13,346 bases of DNA from Methanosarcinales archaeon. Its GTDB lineage: Archaea > Halobacteriota > Syntropharchaeia > Alkanophagales > Methanospirareceae. Under the pieces are notes generated by a model, which made no database searches, had not been told where the DNA came from, and saw only the letters and a list, made by a program, of their open reading frames with translations. Of this stretch, positions 1 through 6,127 are shown piece by piece (positions within the stretch are counted from its first letter, which is position 1; the number at the start of each line of letters is the position of its first letter). The stretch is from NCBI GenBank assembly GCA_025464585.1, contig JAODGL010000081.1:1-13346 (forward strand), written 5' to 3'. The position numbers and the translations under genes are program-made.

Positions 1-600
1 GCAGCCGCTTCTCCCACGTCCTTCACATCCACCTCCGCATAATGGGAGTATAATTAGATAAGCGTAAGTGCCAAAGATGGTGTAGATTTGTGGATGAAGT
101 CTTGGCGGATAGTATGGAATGAGTATAATTCCTATCAATACGAGCCAGATGGCAAAGATAGACATAATTACTACGCCAATCAATTCTTTCTTACTTAAGA
201 ATGGCTTCTCCCCTTCTCTTACCCGCCTTCCAAGAACTGATGCACCGTAACTGGTGAATCCAAAGCCAAACCCCGCCCATACGAAGAGGATAAAAAACGT
301 TTCAAGTAAAAAAAGAAGATGATTCTCTTTTGGAATGTGCATATACTTATACTCATGAAAGGTTACATAATATATACTTATTACAAATCCAATTATAAAA
401 GAAAAGACAGATTCATGTCCATTCATAAAATAGCCGATTAGAAATCCTATGAGTGTTACAACGATGATCCATTTTCCTAATGAGATAAATGGAAATAGAA
501 GGCATACAATTTGAACTTCTCCTTTTCCTATCACGGTATATACATTTGCATTTGACCAGATTGAGGAGGTAAGCTGTGATATCTCCTTGTGCAGATATTT
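1..600 (-). CDS. Partial multi-pass membrane protein ORF, continuing off the left edge; no convincing start of its own
   Basis: The minus strand from 600 down to 1 is open throughout (200 codons) and leaves the window without a stop. The translation is strongly hydrophobic, with about four to five membrane segments, among them LGKWIIVVTLIGFLIGYF, SVFSFIIGFVISIYYVTF, LLETFFILFVWAGFGFGF, IGVVIMSIFAIWLVLIGIIL and a last segment near the edge. Basic stretches such as GRRVREGEKPFLSKKE look like cytoplasmic loops. There is no ATG before 426, and the only earlier plausible start, a GTG at 534, has no Shine-Dalgarno. The frame is identical to that of the gene ending at 601, separated only by a TAG. 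It is therefore either the second half of one gene interrupted by TAG, or a separate gene with a weak start. I do not recognise the family. Confidence 0.6.
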
Positions 601-1046
601 CTATTCTTCCTTCGTGTATTTGCCCTCCTTTATGTATTTGATCTTATCATGCATGACCAAGCCGAGTTCAGAGCAATTTAATGAGCGATCTGCCATCTCT
701 TCTGCTTCTGTTCCTGCTCTTGCTCTTTCATCCTTCAGAAAACGGTGAATATACCCAACGAGGTGCACTCTAATGGGATTATTTTTAGCTACCTCAGCAG
801 CTTCTTCAAACTTTGAATGGGCAAGTGAGAAATTCTCGGATGCATACAAACTCAATCTCTCCGCTTCTTCACAATTAAAAGGAATTTCATACGAAGCATG
901 CCCGGCTAAACGTACTCCTTCTTTAGCGTATTTCATTCCCTTATCATAAGCATTAGAATATTCTACCCAGGGTAAAGCAGCCCAAACGATGAACAATATC
1001 GTAACACCGCTCCAACTATCGCACCCACTTTCCATTTTCTCATCAT
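601..1046 (-). pseudogene. Small membrane-anchored protein, probably frameshifted near its N-terminus and ending in TAG
   Basis: A textbook Shine-Dalgarno (AAAGGAGGTGAT, 1052-1063) sits just before ATG-ATG at 1046/1043. That frame reads MMRKWKVGAIVGAV, a good start for a signal anchor, but then runs into a stop at 963-965. The neighbouring frame carries the logical continuation, VTILFIVWAALPWVEYSNAY, and stays open to the TAG at 601-603. One extra base near 1003-1008 would join them into a protein of about 148 residues: N-terminal membrane anchor, then a helical charged region with four cysteines or fewer. An undamaged reading starting at ATG 1035 (144 residues, MESGCDSW...) is possible but lacks the positively charged N-terminus and lies 18 nt from the Shine-Dalgarno. 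After the TAG the same frame remains open for at least 200 codons. Family not recognised. The downstream half may belong to the same protein. Confidence 0.5.
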
Positions 1047-1052
1047 AATTTA

Positions 1053-1063
1053 TCACCTCCTTT
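1053..1063 (-). promoter_or_regulatory. Strong Shine-Dalgarno deciding the start at 1046
   Basis: Read on the minus strand this is AAAGGAGGTGA followed by TAAATT and ATGATG. It is the best ribosome binding site in the window and points to the frame that begins at 1046, not to the frame that is open down to 601. That mismatch is the main evidence for the frameshift. Confidence 0.65.
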
Positions 1064-1081
1064 CTTTTGAAATAGCTATTT

Positions 1082-1100
1082 ACCACCCTACGGTGGTGGT
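1082..1100. other. GC-rich hairpin over the stop of the FxLYD-like ORF
   Basis: On the minus strand ACCACC-GTAG-GGTGGT forms a perfect six-pair stem with a four-base loop that contains the TAG at 1088-1090. A perfect 12-bp palindrome, AAATAGCTATTT (1070-1081), abuts it, and the Shine-Dalgarno of the next gene follows. It could slow or end transcription or influence initiation at 1046, but no U-tract follows, so it is not a standard terminator. Confidence 0.3.
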
Positions 1101-1512
1101 ATTTCGCTCACACAACCGACAGAAAGCTCAATACTCTCAATATCCTCTCTATACTTCAGGTGCAGCTCGAAATCCTCTGTTTTGCCGCTCTTAACATAAG
1201 GAGCAATCATGCCGCATATAGGACCCGGGTCAATACTGCCTCCAATCTGCTCTCCTTCCGAATTAAAAGCATGTGCAGCCATACAGATGTAATAATCTCT
1301 ATCGTACTCATTTTTTATAGTTCCCGCGATTACAATACCAGGATCTCCTGCGTTAGCTGCATCAGGAGGGAAAATATCCTTTAGTTCCAGAAAACAATAT
1401 TTAGATGAGAATCGTTCAGAAGTATTTTGGCTTTGTTTCCCATGTAAATGAAGTATTCACAGGTTGTGGTGTCAAATTTAAATGCGAGATGTCCATCCTC
1501 ACAGGCGTTTAT
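1088..1512 (-). pseudogene. FxLYD-like domain remnant without an intact start
   Basis: The frame open from 1456 to the TAG at 1088-1090 encodes a C-terminal region resembling an FxLYD / DUF3426-like beta-sandwich: GIVIAGTIKNEYDRDYY, then an AFNSEGEQIGGS strand pair, then GKTEDFELHLKYREDIES. Such domains occur on secreted or membrane-anchored archaeal and bacterial proteins. This frame has no ATG, GTG or TTG before the internal ATG at 1282, which would cut through the domain. Upstream, another frame open from 1512 to 1384 gives protein-like sequence (DGHLAFKFDTTTCEYFIYMG...) that ends in a stop at 1381-1383; one missing base near 1400 would join the two. I infer a degraded gene, possibly starting at ATG 1443 or further upstream. 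It lies directly behind the cysteine-rich gene, so it may have been the last cistron of that operon. Confidence 0.45.
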
Positions 1513-2318
1513 TTAGCAGGTTCGGTCTCTGACCACTGGCATTTACCATCAATACATCTACATCCCAAGCCATATTTACCAGCATCGAAGCAATCTCGCC
1601 ATTCACAGGTGGTGATAACCGTCTCTTCGTACTTAGACTGGCATACCTGACCTGAACACCCTCCAGTTATGCAATCAGAATCAGAAGAGCAGTTTCCATA
1701 GGTGGACCAGCCACAAAAATCTTCTGAGCCTGACGTCAAAGTTTTCTCGATTTGCTCAATCCATGTCTTATCCAATTCCGTGCCCCCTTCCGGTTGTATC
1801 GCCCAGCAGGTATAACCTGTTCTTCCTTCAGCTTCATGACCCACCAAAATATGAGCTTCTAAACCCCTGTCCTGATTATCTTCCAGAATAAACAGGGCTG
1901 TTTTCACATTCTCCAGGATTCTATATCCTCTTTCATCAATGGGTATATGATACCTCTCTTCCGGCTCTATCCACTGAGAGATTGTAATATTTGCAGGTTC
2001 TTTCAAGATTAATTCTATAACTCTGTCATTCTGTTTTATTTCCTGGATGTCGGCTTCACTGAAGACGCATCTTGCCTGGAGATTCAATTTATGGAGAGCA
2101 GGGATGAGGATTCTCTCCATCGCAACGTATTTTGGGTCTTCAGGCGCTATAACCTGTTCCTTACCATCTTGCCAGGCGGAAATTGCTTCTACTTGATACC
2201 GGGCAATGTCTTCACTACCTCCATACTCAACAACCTCAGCCGGGTAGCCAAGCAGTAACCAGCCAGCCACAACAGCCATAACGATTACCATAATCCCAAA
2301 GAGCAATTTTTTGTTCAT
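1509..2318 (-). CDS. Membrane-anchored cysteine-rich protein (eight-cysteine-cluster type C-terminus)
   Basis: 269 residues from ATG 2318, chosen because GGGAGGAGA lies immediately upstream, the ATG overlaps the TGA of the preceding gene, and the start gives a clean signal anchor (MNKKLLFGIMVIVMAVVAGW). An upstream ATG at 2372 in the same frame would add 18 charged residues within the previous gene and is rejected. Residues about 30-195 form a mixed domain I do not recognise. The last 68 residues hold ten cysteines (C202, 210, 216, 221, 226, 238, 243, 253, 255, 260) with a CITGGCSGQVC block and a CRCIDGKCQWS ending. This resembles the proteins annotated as containing an eight-cysteine-cluster domain, presumably disulfide-bonded outside the cell. 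Its function is unknown. Translational coupling to the DUF4349 gene suggests a joint surface role. Confidence 0.7.
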   Translation of the reverse strand: MNKKLLFGIMVIVMAVVAGWLLLGYPAEVVEYGGSEDIARYQVEAISAWQDGKEQVIAPEDPKYVAMERILIPALHKLNLQARCVFSEADIQEIKQNDRVIELILKEPANITISQWIEPEERYHIPIDERGYRILENVKTALFILEDNQDRGLEAHILVGHEAEGRTGYTCWAIQPEGGTELDKTWIEQIEKTLTSGSEDFCGWSTYGNCSSDSDCITGGCSGQVCQSKYEETVITTCEWRDCFDAGKYGLGCRCIDGKCQWSETEPAK

Positions 2319-3214
2319 TCTCCTCCCTTTTTCCTCCTCAATCCCGGCATCAACTTCGTTTTGACCAGCCATCCGGCACCAACCAGAATTAATATTGGCA
2401 ATGCGTATCCTATGAGGATTATAAGCCCTCGGACCACCGAGACAAACCCGCAGAATGCAGCACGGAGTGCACCACGTATCCCCCAGCTATGCGTTATCGG
2501 CTCTGGCTCATATAACGAAACCGAAATCGTAGCGAGTTCGACACGGTTCTCAAGATATTTTATCCTGCCGGTAAGCCGTTCGATTTCACTTCGCACACGC
2601 CATATTTCACGTTCAACCTCAAGAACCTCCCTTGTATTGTTAGCCATGTCCAGAATCTCAAGTAATCTCTGCTCCTGCCGCTCCGAATTGTTAAGTCTTG
2701 CCGTTAAATCAATATATTCTTCCGTAACGTCTTCTCCTGTTATGCTTTTTGATTTTACATCGCCAACATGCTCTATCTCTGCGATAACTGTGAGGAACTT
2801 ATCTGCTGGCACCCGGATTGTAATATCACCCCTCTTACGCCCGGTATTGGTAACATAGGAGTGCGAATCCGAGATAAACCCATTTGAGCGTTCTACAATA
2901 TCAATAACGGCGTCATAACTCGTCTGGAAGTCTTCTACTTCGATGCTCAATGAAGCACGTTGAATTATCTTTCTATTGGTTTCTGTATATGCATTGGTAT
3001 ATTGTGATTCTGGTGCGGCACGAGGTACGGGCGTGGGCATTGGAAGCCCTGCTGGTAGTGCGAATCCGCCACCTTCTCCCATTGGATACCCTTTCTGGTG
3101 TGAGCCCGGACCCTTTGAACCCTGCGGTAATGAAGCGAGCATAAAACCCGCTGAAGCTGCTAATACGCAGAGCACAACAATAACCGCTATTTTTTTATAC
3201 CCTTCTATTTTCAT
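2315..3214 (-). CDS. DUF4349 domain-containing cell-surface protein
   Basis: 299 residues. An N-terminal signal anchor (about 8-28) is followed by a Gly/Pro-rich linker (about 30-68), then the DUF4349 core (about 78-240): ASLSIEVEDFQTSYDAV, a GDITIRVPADKF strand and GDVKSKSITGEDVTEEYIDL. A coiled coil covers about 165-225 (heavy in E, R and L), and a C-terminal membrane segment about 258-285 precedes a basic tail (LRRKKGGE). This is the usual DUF4349 layout: an extracytoplasmic domain with a coiled coil held by a C-terminal helix. Members are widespread and their biochemical role is not known. The gene is the first of an operon, overlapping the cysteine-rich gene by ATGA at 2315-2318. A TATA-like element at 3243-3250 and the shared operator-like element at 3261-3274 lie upstream. 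Confidence 0.85.
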   Translation of the reverse strand: MKIEGYKKIAVIVVLCVLAASAGFMLASLPQGSKGPGSHQKGYPMGEGGGFALPAGLPMPTPVPRAAPESQYTNAYTETNRKIIQRASLSIEVEDFQTSYDAVIDIVERSNGFISDSHSYVTNTGRKRGDITIRVPADKFLTVIAEIEHVGDVKSKSITGEDVTEEYIDLTARLNNSERQEQRLLEILDMANNTREVLEVEREIWRVRSEIERLTGRIKYLENRVELATISVSLYEPEPITHSWGIRGALRAAFCGFVSVVRGLIILIGYALPILILVGAGWLVKTKLMPGLRRKKGGE

Positions 3215-3242
3215 CGCCTATAAAACCATCTGTTCTCTTCGA

Positions 3243-3250
3243 TTATATCA
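3243..3250 (-). promoter_or_regulatory. TATA-like promoter element of the DUF4349 operon
   Basis: Minus-strand TGATATAA lies about 32 nt from the ATG at 3214, which predicts a transcript start near 3220 and a very short leader. The shared CTACGAATCA element begins 12 nt beyond the TTATAT core, on the side where BRE and activators bind. Confidence 0.45.
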
Positions 3251-3260
3251 TTTACGATAG

Positions 3261-3274
3261 CTACGAATCAAATT
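3261..3274. promoter_or_regulatory. Candidate operator half-site (CTACGAATCA) between the DUF4349 operon and a divergent regulator gene
   Basis: AGCTACGAATCAA (3259-3271) is repeated exactly at 5004-5016 in front of the secreted-protein gene, where it forms half of a perfect palindrome. Here the second arm is degenerate (AATTGAAGTTATAG). The element lies between two divergent genes, just upstream of the minus-strand TATA box and about 20 nt upstream of the plus-strand TTTAAAAA. A membrane-bound winged-helix protein is encoded next door and is the natural candidate to bind it. Binding itself is inferred. Confidence 0.5.
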
Positions 3275-3288
3275 GAAGTTATAGATTG

Positions 3289-3297
3289 CTTTAAAAA
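3289..3297 (+). promoter_or_regulatory. TATA box of the winged-helix regulator gene; probably leaderless
   Basis: CTTTAAAAA is centred about 28 nt before the ATG at 3321. Archaeal transcription starts about 25 nt downstream of the TATA centre, so the transcript should begin at or near the start codon. No Shine-Dalgarno is visible, which agrees with a leaderless mRNA. Confidence 0.4.
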
Positions 3298-3320
3298 GGG
3301 AAAAACAAAAATAAGAACTG

Positions 3321-3998
3321 ATGAATTCCATGAACAATATCAATAACAGAACGGATGAAAATGCCTGTATCGAAGATGAAAAGCTATTAATCCTCCCTCT
3401 AAACGATAAAAACTCAAAGAAAATATCACAGATTATTTCTAACGACACTGCGAGGAATATTTTAGAAGCTATCGCATCCGAACCACTTTCAACATCCGAG
3501 CTTGCAGAGAAACTCCGCATTCCTTTAAGCACCGTGCAATACAATCTTGATAAGCTCTGCGATGCGGGACTGGTGAAGGTAGCACGAACGAAATACAGCG
3601 AGAAGATGAAACAGGTGAAGATATACGCACCGGAGCGTAAATTCGTGGTTATTGTTCCTAAAAAGACAAATAGAAAAGAGGTCATCGCGGCATTGAAGAG
3701 GTATTTGACGGTAATATTCTTTGCGGTGGTTGGCTCCGGGATAATAGAATTTTTAACGATGAAGATGAAAGGTCCAATAGGAGAAGTCACAAGGTCTGCA
3801 ATACCCGTGGAAGAAGGGAGACCAGTACCCGCACCCACGCCAATGCCTGAAATAGTGCCATCGCCGATACCAAAAGTGGGTTTTGAATTTGATATTTTCG
3901 CTCATCCAGGTTTATGGTTCCTATTTGGGTGTCTGTTTGTGATACTGGCTATATTCATCATAGATTATATTGGAAGGAAAAAGACAAAATTAAGATAA
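3321..3998 (+). CDS. Membrane-anchored winged-helix transcription regulator (N-terminal HTH, two C-terminal TM helices)
   Basis: 225 residues. Residues about 38-105 form an ArsR-like winged helix: NDTARNILEAIASEPLSTSELAEKL, then the recognition helix PLSTVQYNLDKLCDAGLV, then a wing with KYSEKMKQVKIYAP. A first membrane segment spans about 128-147 (YLTVIFFAVVGSGIIEFLTM). A Pro-rich loop of nearly 50 residues (VEEGRPVPAPTPMPEIVP...) follows, then a second membrane segment at about 196-217 and a basic tail. Predicted topology: DNA-binding domain in the cytoplasm, short loop outside. Such one-component membrane regulators can report envelope state to DNA directly. The gene is divergent from the DUF4349 operon and convergent with the secreted-protein gene. 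ATG 3330 is an alternative start nine bases in. The signal sensed is not evident. Confidence 0.8.
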   Translation: MNSMNNINNRTDENACIEDEKLLILPLNDKNSKKISQIISNDTARNILEAIASEPLSTSELAEKLRIPLSTVQYNLDKLCDAGLVKVARTKYSEKMKQVKIYAPERKFVVIVPKKTNRKEVIAALKRYLTVIFFAVVGSGIIEFLTMKMKGPIGEVTRSAIPVEEGRPVPAPTPMPEIVPSPIPKVGFEFDIFAHPGLWFLFGCLFVILAIFIIDYIGRKKTKLR

Positions 3999-4067
3999 TA
4001 ACGATGAAAAGATGAAGTAAAAAATAAAAATAACCCTGCCTATTCAAAATAGCCCGAGCCTTCCATT

Positions 4068-4952
4068 TCATATTTTCATATCTTCTATTGGATTCACCAC
4101 GATGTCGTAGTTGAAGTGCATCACATCCTCCGGCTTCATTTCGAGCTCCCACGTGCCACTTGCCGGGTTCTCTATCTGATATATCGCCGCTTGTTGTCCA
4201 TGTACATGCACATTTGCCGTCTCCTCGTCTCCTTCCATACCATACTTAAGTGCGTAGCTAAGAGCATCAACGTATCCAGAAATCCTTGTCATTTTTGTAT
4301 GCTGTGATACCTCGTTACCATAAGGGTCGAAGAGATGCACGTCCACCGTTCCTTCCGTTGAGATTAAATTTTTTTCATCCCTGTTCCACTTCACTGTTAC
4401 CACCATCTTCGTTGAATTGGGAGCGACACTGAATTCTTTTATTATCGGCTCTTCCAGCGGCTTGTACACCTGAACGCTGTAATGTTCTATTCGTTCAGGA
4501 TATTTGTCTGTCCTTATCGCAATCATCCCGCTGTAATACCCGCTCTTTGTATCAGAAGGTATGCTCACTGAAATGTCAAAGCTTGCAGACTCCAGAGCGC
4601 CCAGATTTATCTCGCTCGGACTCACTGATACCCATTCTGGTTTTATCACGTTTCCCCCATACTTATGCCAATATTCCTCTTCCTCTCGCATAACAGGAAC
4701 GAGTTCAACGGTTATCTCACTGTTGCCGTCGTTATGCACCTTTCCTTCAACGACAATCGTCTCGCCAGGCTTTGCCAAGTTGTCGTAGGAGATTATTCGT
4801 GCGTATGCACCTACTTCTTCGGGATATACTTGTGGTGGTCGCACCACCTTTATTGGCATCGGCGCAGGAATGGCGTTCGTAATCGCTGCTCCAACCAGCA
4901 TCGCCACAAGCAATACAGAGCCCGAAGCCAATATCTTCTTACTCTTTTGCAT
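4068..4952 (-). CDS. Secreted Ig-like / beta-sandwich protein
   Basis: 294 residues with a clear Sec signal peptide (MQKSKKILASGSVLLVAMLV..., cleavage likely after ITNA at about 27). The mature part is strand-rich. Residues about 45-145 look like an Ig-like domain of the kind found in NEW/DUF916-like surface proteins (LAKPGETIVVEGKVHNDGN, then PEWVSVSPSEINLGALESAS and SGYYSGMIAIRTDKYPERIE). A second sandwich covers about 165-290. There is no C-terminal membrane helix or LPXTG-like signal, so it is released or held by partners. The start is supported by GGAGGT 7-8 nt upstream. The promoter contains a TATA box and the perfect operator-like palindrome. Its neighbours are two membrane-anchored regulators, which suggests it is an envelope protein under their control. 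Exact function unknown. Confidence 0.75.
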   Translation of the reverse strand: MQKSKKILASGSVLLVAMLVGAAITNAIPAPMPIKVVRPPQVYPEEVGAYARIISYDNLAKPGETIVVEGKVHNDGNSEITVELVPVMREEEEYWHKYGGNVIKPEWVSVSPSEINLGALESASFDISVSIPSDTKSGYYSGMIAIRTDKYPERIEHYSVQVYKPLEEPIIKEFSVAPNSTKMVVTVKWNRDEKNLISTEGTVDVHLFDPYGNEVSQHTKMTRISGYVDALSYALKYGMEGDEETANVHVHGQQAAIYQIENPASGTWELEMKPEDVMHFNYDIVVNPIEDMKI

Positions 4953-4985
4953 TTTTTTACCTCCGATAAGTATGAAGAAGAGGAG

Positions 4986-4993
4986 TTATATAA
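4986..4993 (-). promoter_or_regulatory. TATA box of the secreted-protein gene
   Basis: Minus-strand TTATATAA lies about 38 nt upstream of ATG 4952. A start near 4964 would leave a leader of roughly 12-15 nt that includes the GGAGGT ribosome site. The palindrome at 5006-5023 begins 12 bases upstream of the box. Confidence 0.5.
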
Positions 4994-5005
4994 GATTTGT
5001 GTAAG

Positions 5006-5023
5006 CTACGAATCAATTCGTAG
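5006..5023. promoter_or_regulatory. Perfect palindromic operator candidate CTACGAAT-CA-ATTCGTAG
   Basis: Eight-base arms match perfectly around a two-base spacer, the size and symmetry expected for a winged-helix dimer. It sits directly upstream of the BRE/TATA region of the gene starting at 4952 and 15 nt beyond the stop of the regulator ending at 5038. Its left half plus flanks recurs at 3259-3271 in the DUF4349 promoter, in the same orientation and at nearly the same distance from the TATA core (12 against 14 nt). That conserved geometry is the main argument for a common regulator. Confidence 0.6.
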
Positions 5024-5037
5024 TTATTTTTATATGT

Positions 5038-5544
5038 TCACTTCAACAGAACCACATTTCCATGTCCTCTCCTCCTTCGCTCTGCCAATCCTTTACTTTC
5101 AAGCAAATCCAGACCGCGACTGACATTCGCCTTTGGCAGTCCGTTTTTCTCCATTATCTCACTTTGTTCGATAATTCCATCCGACTCGAGAATCGTTTCG
5201 TATATCTTGAGTTCGTCATTCTTCAGCCTTTTAGATATCTCGCCCCATCTCTTTTTCCTTTCCGCCAGTATCACTCTCCCGGCATCCCCAGCAGCGGGCT
5301 TTTCTGCTGGAACGGAGAGCAACAGATACGCTCCACTGATGCCAAGCAGAGGAGAAGCGATGACAAGGATGACCACATCAGTATATGTGAAGAATCCTGG
5401 AATTTGCTTCACTGCAATATTATTTCCCTCTACGAATATTTGTATTGGCGTGGGGTTCAAGAGTTTTATTCCAAGAACAAATACCGAAGTGACAAATAAC
5501 GCCGACACGAATGCTATCTTTCCATGATTATTTTTTGTTTCCAT
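5038..5544 (-). CDS. Membrane-anchored winged-helix regulator (two N-terminal TM helices, C-terminal HTH)
   Basis: 168 residues. Two membrane segments (about 10-28 and 54-77) enclose a short outside loop (about 29-53). A charged linker with an ERKKRWGEISKRLKNDE helix leads to a winged helix at about 108-168: ELKIYETILESDGIIEQSEI, recognition helix LPKANVSRGLDLLESKGL, and wing RRRRGHGNVVLLK. The layout matches archaeal membrane-associated MarR/TrmB-like regulators of the COG2512 kind. It is the mirror image of the regulator at 3321-3998, but both place DNA-binding domains inside and a short loop outside. AGGAGGA lies 10-12 nt upstream of the ATG. The secreted-protein gene follows on the same strand after 85 bp that contain its own promoter. 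The target is inferred, not shown. Confidence 0.8.
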   Translation of the reverse strand: METKNNHGKIAFVSALFVTSVFVLGIKLLNPTPIQIFVEGNNIAVKQIPGFFTYTDVVILVIASPLLGISGAYLLLSVPAEKPAAGDAGRVILAERKKRWGEISKRLKNDELKIYETILESDGIIEQSEIMEKNGLPKANVSRGLDLLESKGLAERRRRGHGNVVLLK

Positions 5545-5611
5545 TTTTCTTTCTATTCCTCCTACTTCCTGAAAGGAAAAAAAAATAATCCACTAATGTA
5601 GGAAAGGACGT

Positions 5612-5924
5612 ATGATTTACTTCAAAGTAACGACACCCCTGGATAAAGAAATAAGAGTAAGTAACAAGAAGATATTGGGAATTTATAGTAACGATAAAGC
5701 ATCCAGTTATGAAAGGTAAAGAAAAGACGGTAGCTTTGACTTTAAAAGACCCGGATTTTATCAGAAGGAGCAGGAAGGACAAAAGTGTGCATTTATACTA
5801 TAGATGGTCTAAAGAAAAGTATATCTGTGTGGTTTGTAAACATTTAAATGCAGAGGGGTTCATCATAACAACATATACAACCAGTAGGGTGAAGGAAGGA
5901 GAGGAGATATGGAGAAAAAGCTGA
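5612..5924 (+). pseudogene. Toxin-like BECR-fold nuclease gene disrupted by a 4-bp tandem duplication
   Basis: A start at ATG 5612 (AGGAAAGGA upstream) gives MIYFKVTTPLDKEIRV and then goes out of frame, stopping at 5717-5719. From 5661 another frame reads VTRRYWEFIVTIKHPVMKGK and runs to 5924 through LTLKDPDFIRRSRKDK, YICVVCKHLNAEGFIITTYT and VKEGEEIW. The two halves join exactly as EIRV-TRRYW if one copy of the tandem GTAAGTAA (5657-5664) is removed. The joined protein of about 102 residues matches my memory of a small archaeal/bacterial family of BECR (barnase-EndoU-colicin-RelE) type nuclease-like proteins with an HP-M...L-P--I--S-KD...Y pattern. The exact Pfam assignment is uncertain. The 3' end overlaps the DUF2283 gene by 16 bp, typical of a toxin-antitoxin pair. 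A product starting at ATG 5709 (71 residues) would lack the N-terminal strands. Confidence 0.6.
5657..5664 (+). repeat. GTAA-GTAA tandem duplication that shifts the toxin-like frame
   Basis: Two adjacent copies of GTAA. Removing one restores a continuous reading frame of about 102 codons across the toxin-like gene. Four-base duplications are typical of replication slippage, while single-base indels in homopolymers are typical of sequencing error, so this looks like a genuine mutation. Confidence 0.6.
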
Positions 5925-6127
5925 TTATTATCCATAACAAAGAAATGGAGACATTGGACATCTGGTTTGACGACCCGGAGAGAGAGTGTATATGCGAGGA
6001 GGTGGGAGATGGTATTATTCTAAAGAAGGACAAAGATGAGAAAGTTATAGGAATAGAAGTCCTGTATTTTACTAAAGAGGACACACCAATTGAATTTAAA
6101 GCACTTTCAAAAGCTGTTATCGGCTAA
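5909..6127 (+). CDS. DUF2283 domain protein, probable antitoxin partner
   Basis: 72 residues covering the whole DUF2283 fold: an initial strand pair (KLIIIHNKEMETLDIWFDD), EEVGDGIILKKDKDEKVIGIEVL, and a short tail. The usual pattern is a tyrosine- or tryptophan-rich strand, then -GDGIIL-D---KVIGIEIL, clearly visible here. Such proteins are commonly encoded beside small toxin-like proteins and are treated as putative antitoxins; direct biochemical proof is scarce. The ATG at 5909 has AGGAAGGAGAGGAG upstream and lies inside the end of the preceding reading frame, so translation is coupled. The gene appears intact although the partner is broken, as expected if loss of a toxin is tolerated first. 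Confidence 0.75.
   Translation: MEKKLIIIHNKEMETLDIWFDDPERECICEEVGDGIILKKDKDEKVIGIEVLYFTKEDTPIEFKALSKAVIG

Noticed and set aside
3248..3838. Long minus-strand open frame of 196 codons
   Set aside because: It is the shadow of the winged-helix regulator on the plus strand, which has motifs and a sensible domain order; the shadow has none.
4665..5123. Plus-strand open frame of 152 codons
   Set aside because: It runs antisense across the signal-peptide region, the promoter and the end of two well-supported genes, with composition typical of a shadow frame.
5430..5437. Third copy of CTACGAAT
   Set aside because: It lies inside the coding region of the regulator at 5038-5544, has no matching second arm, and one chance copy of an eight-base word is expected in a window of this size.
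5566..5578. Inverted repeat TTCCT-GAA-AGGAA between the regulator at 5544 and the toxin-like gene
   Set aside because: Short arms made of purine/pyrimidine runs in a low-complexity AT-rich stretch; likely chance.
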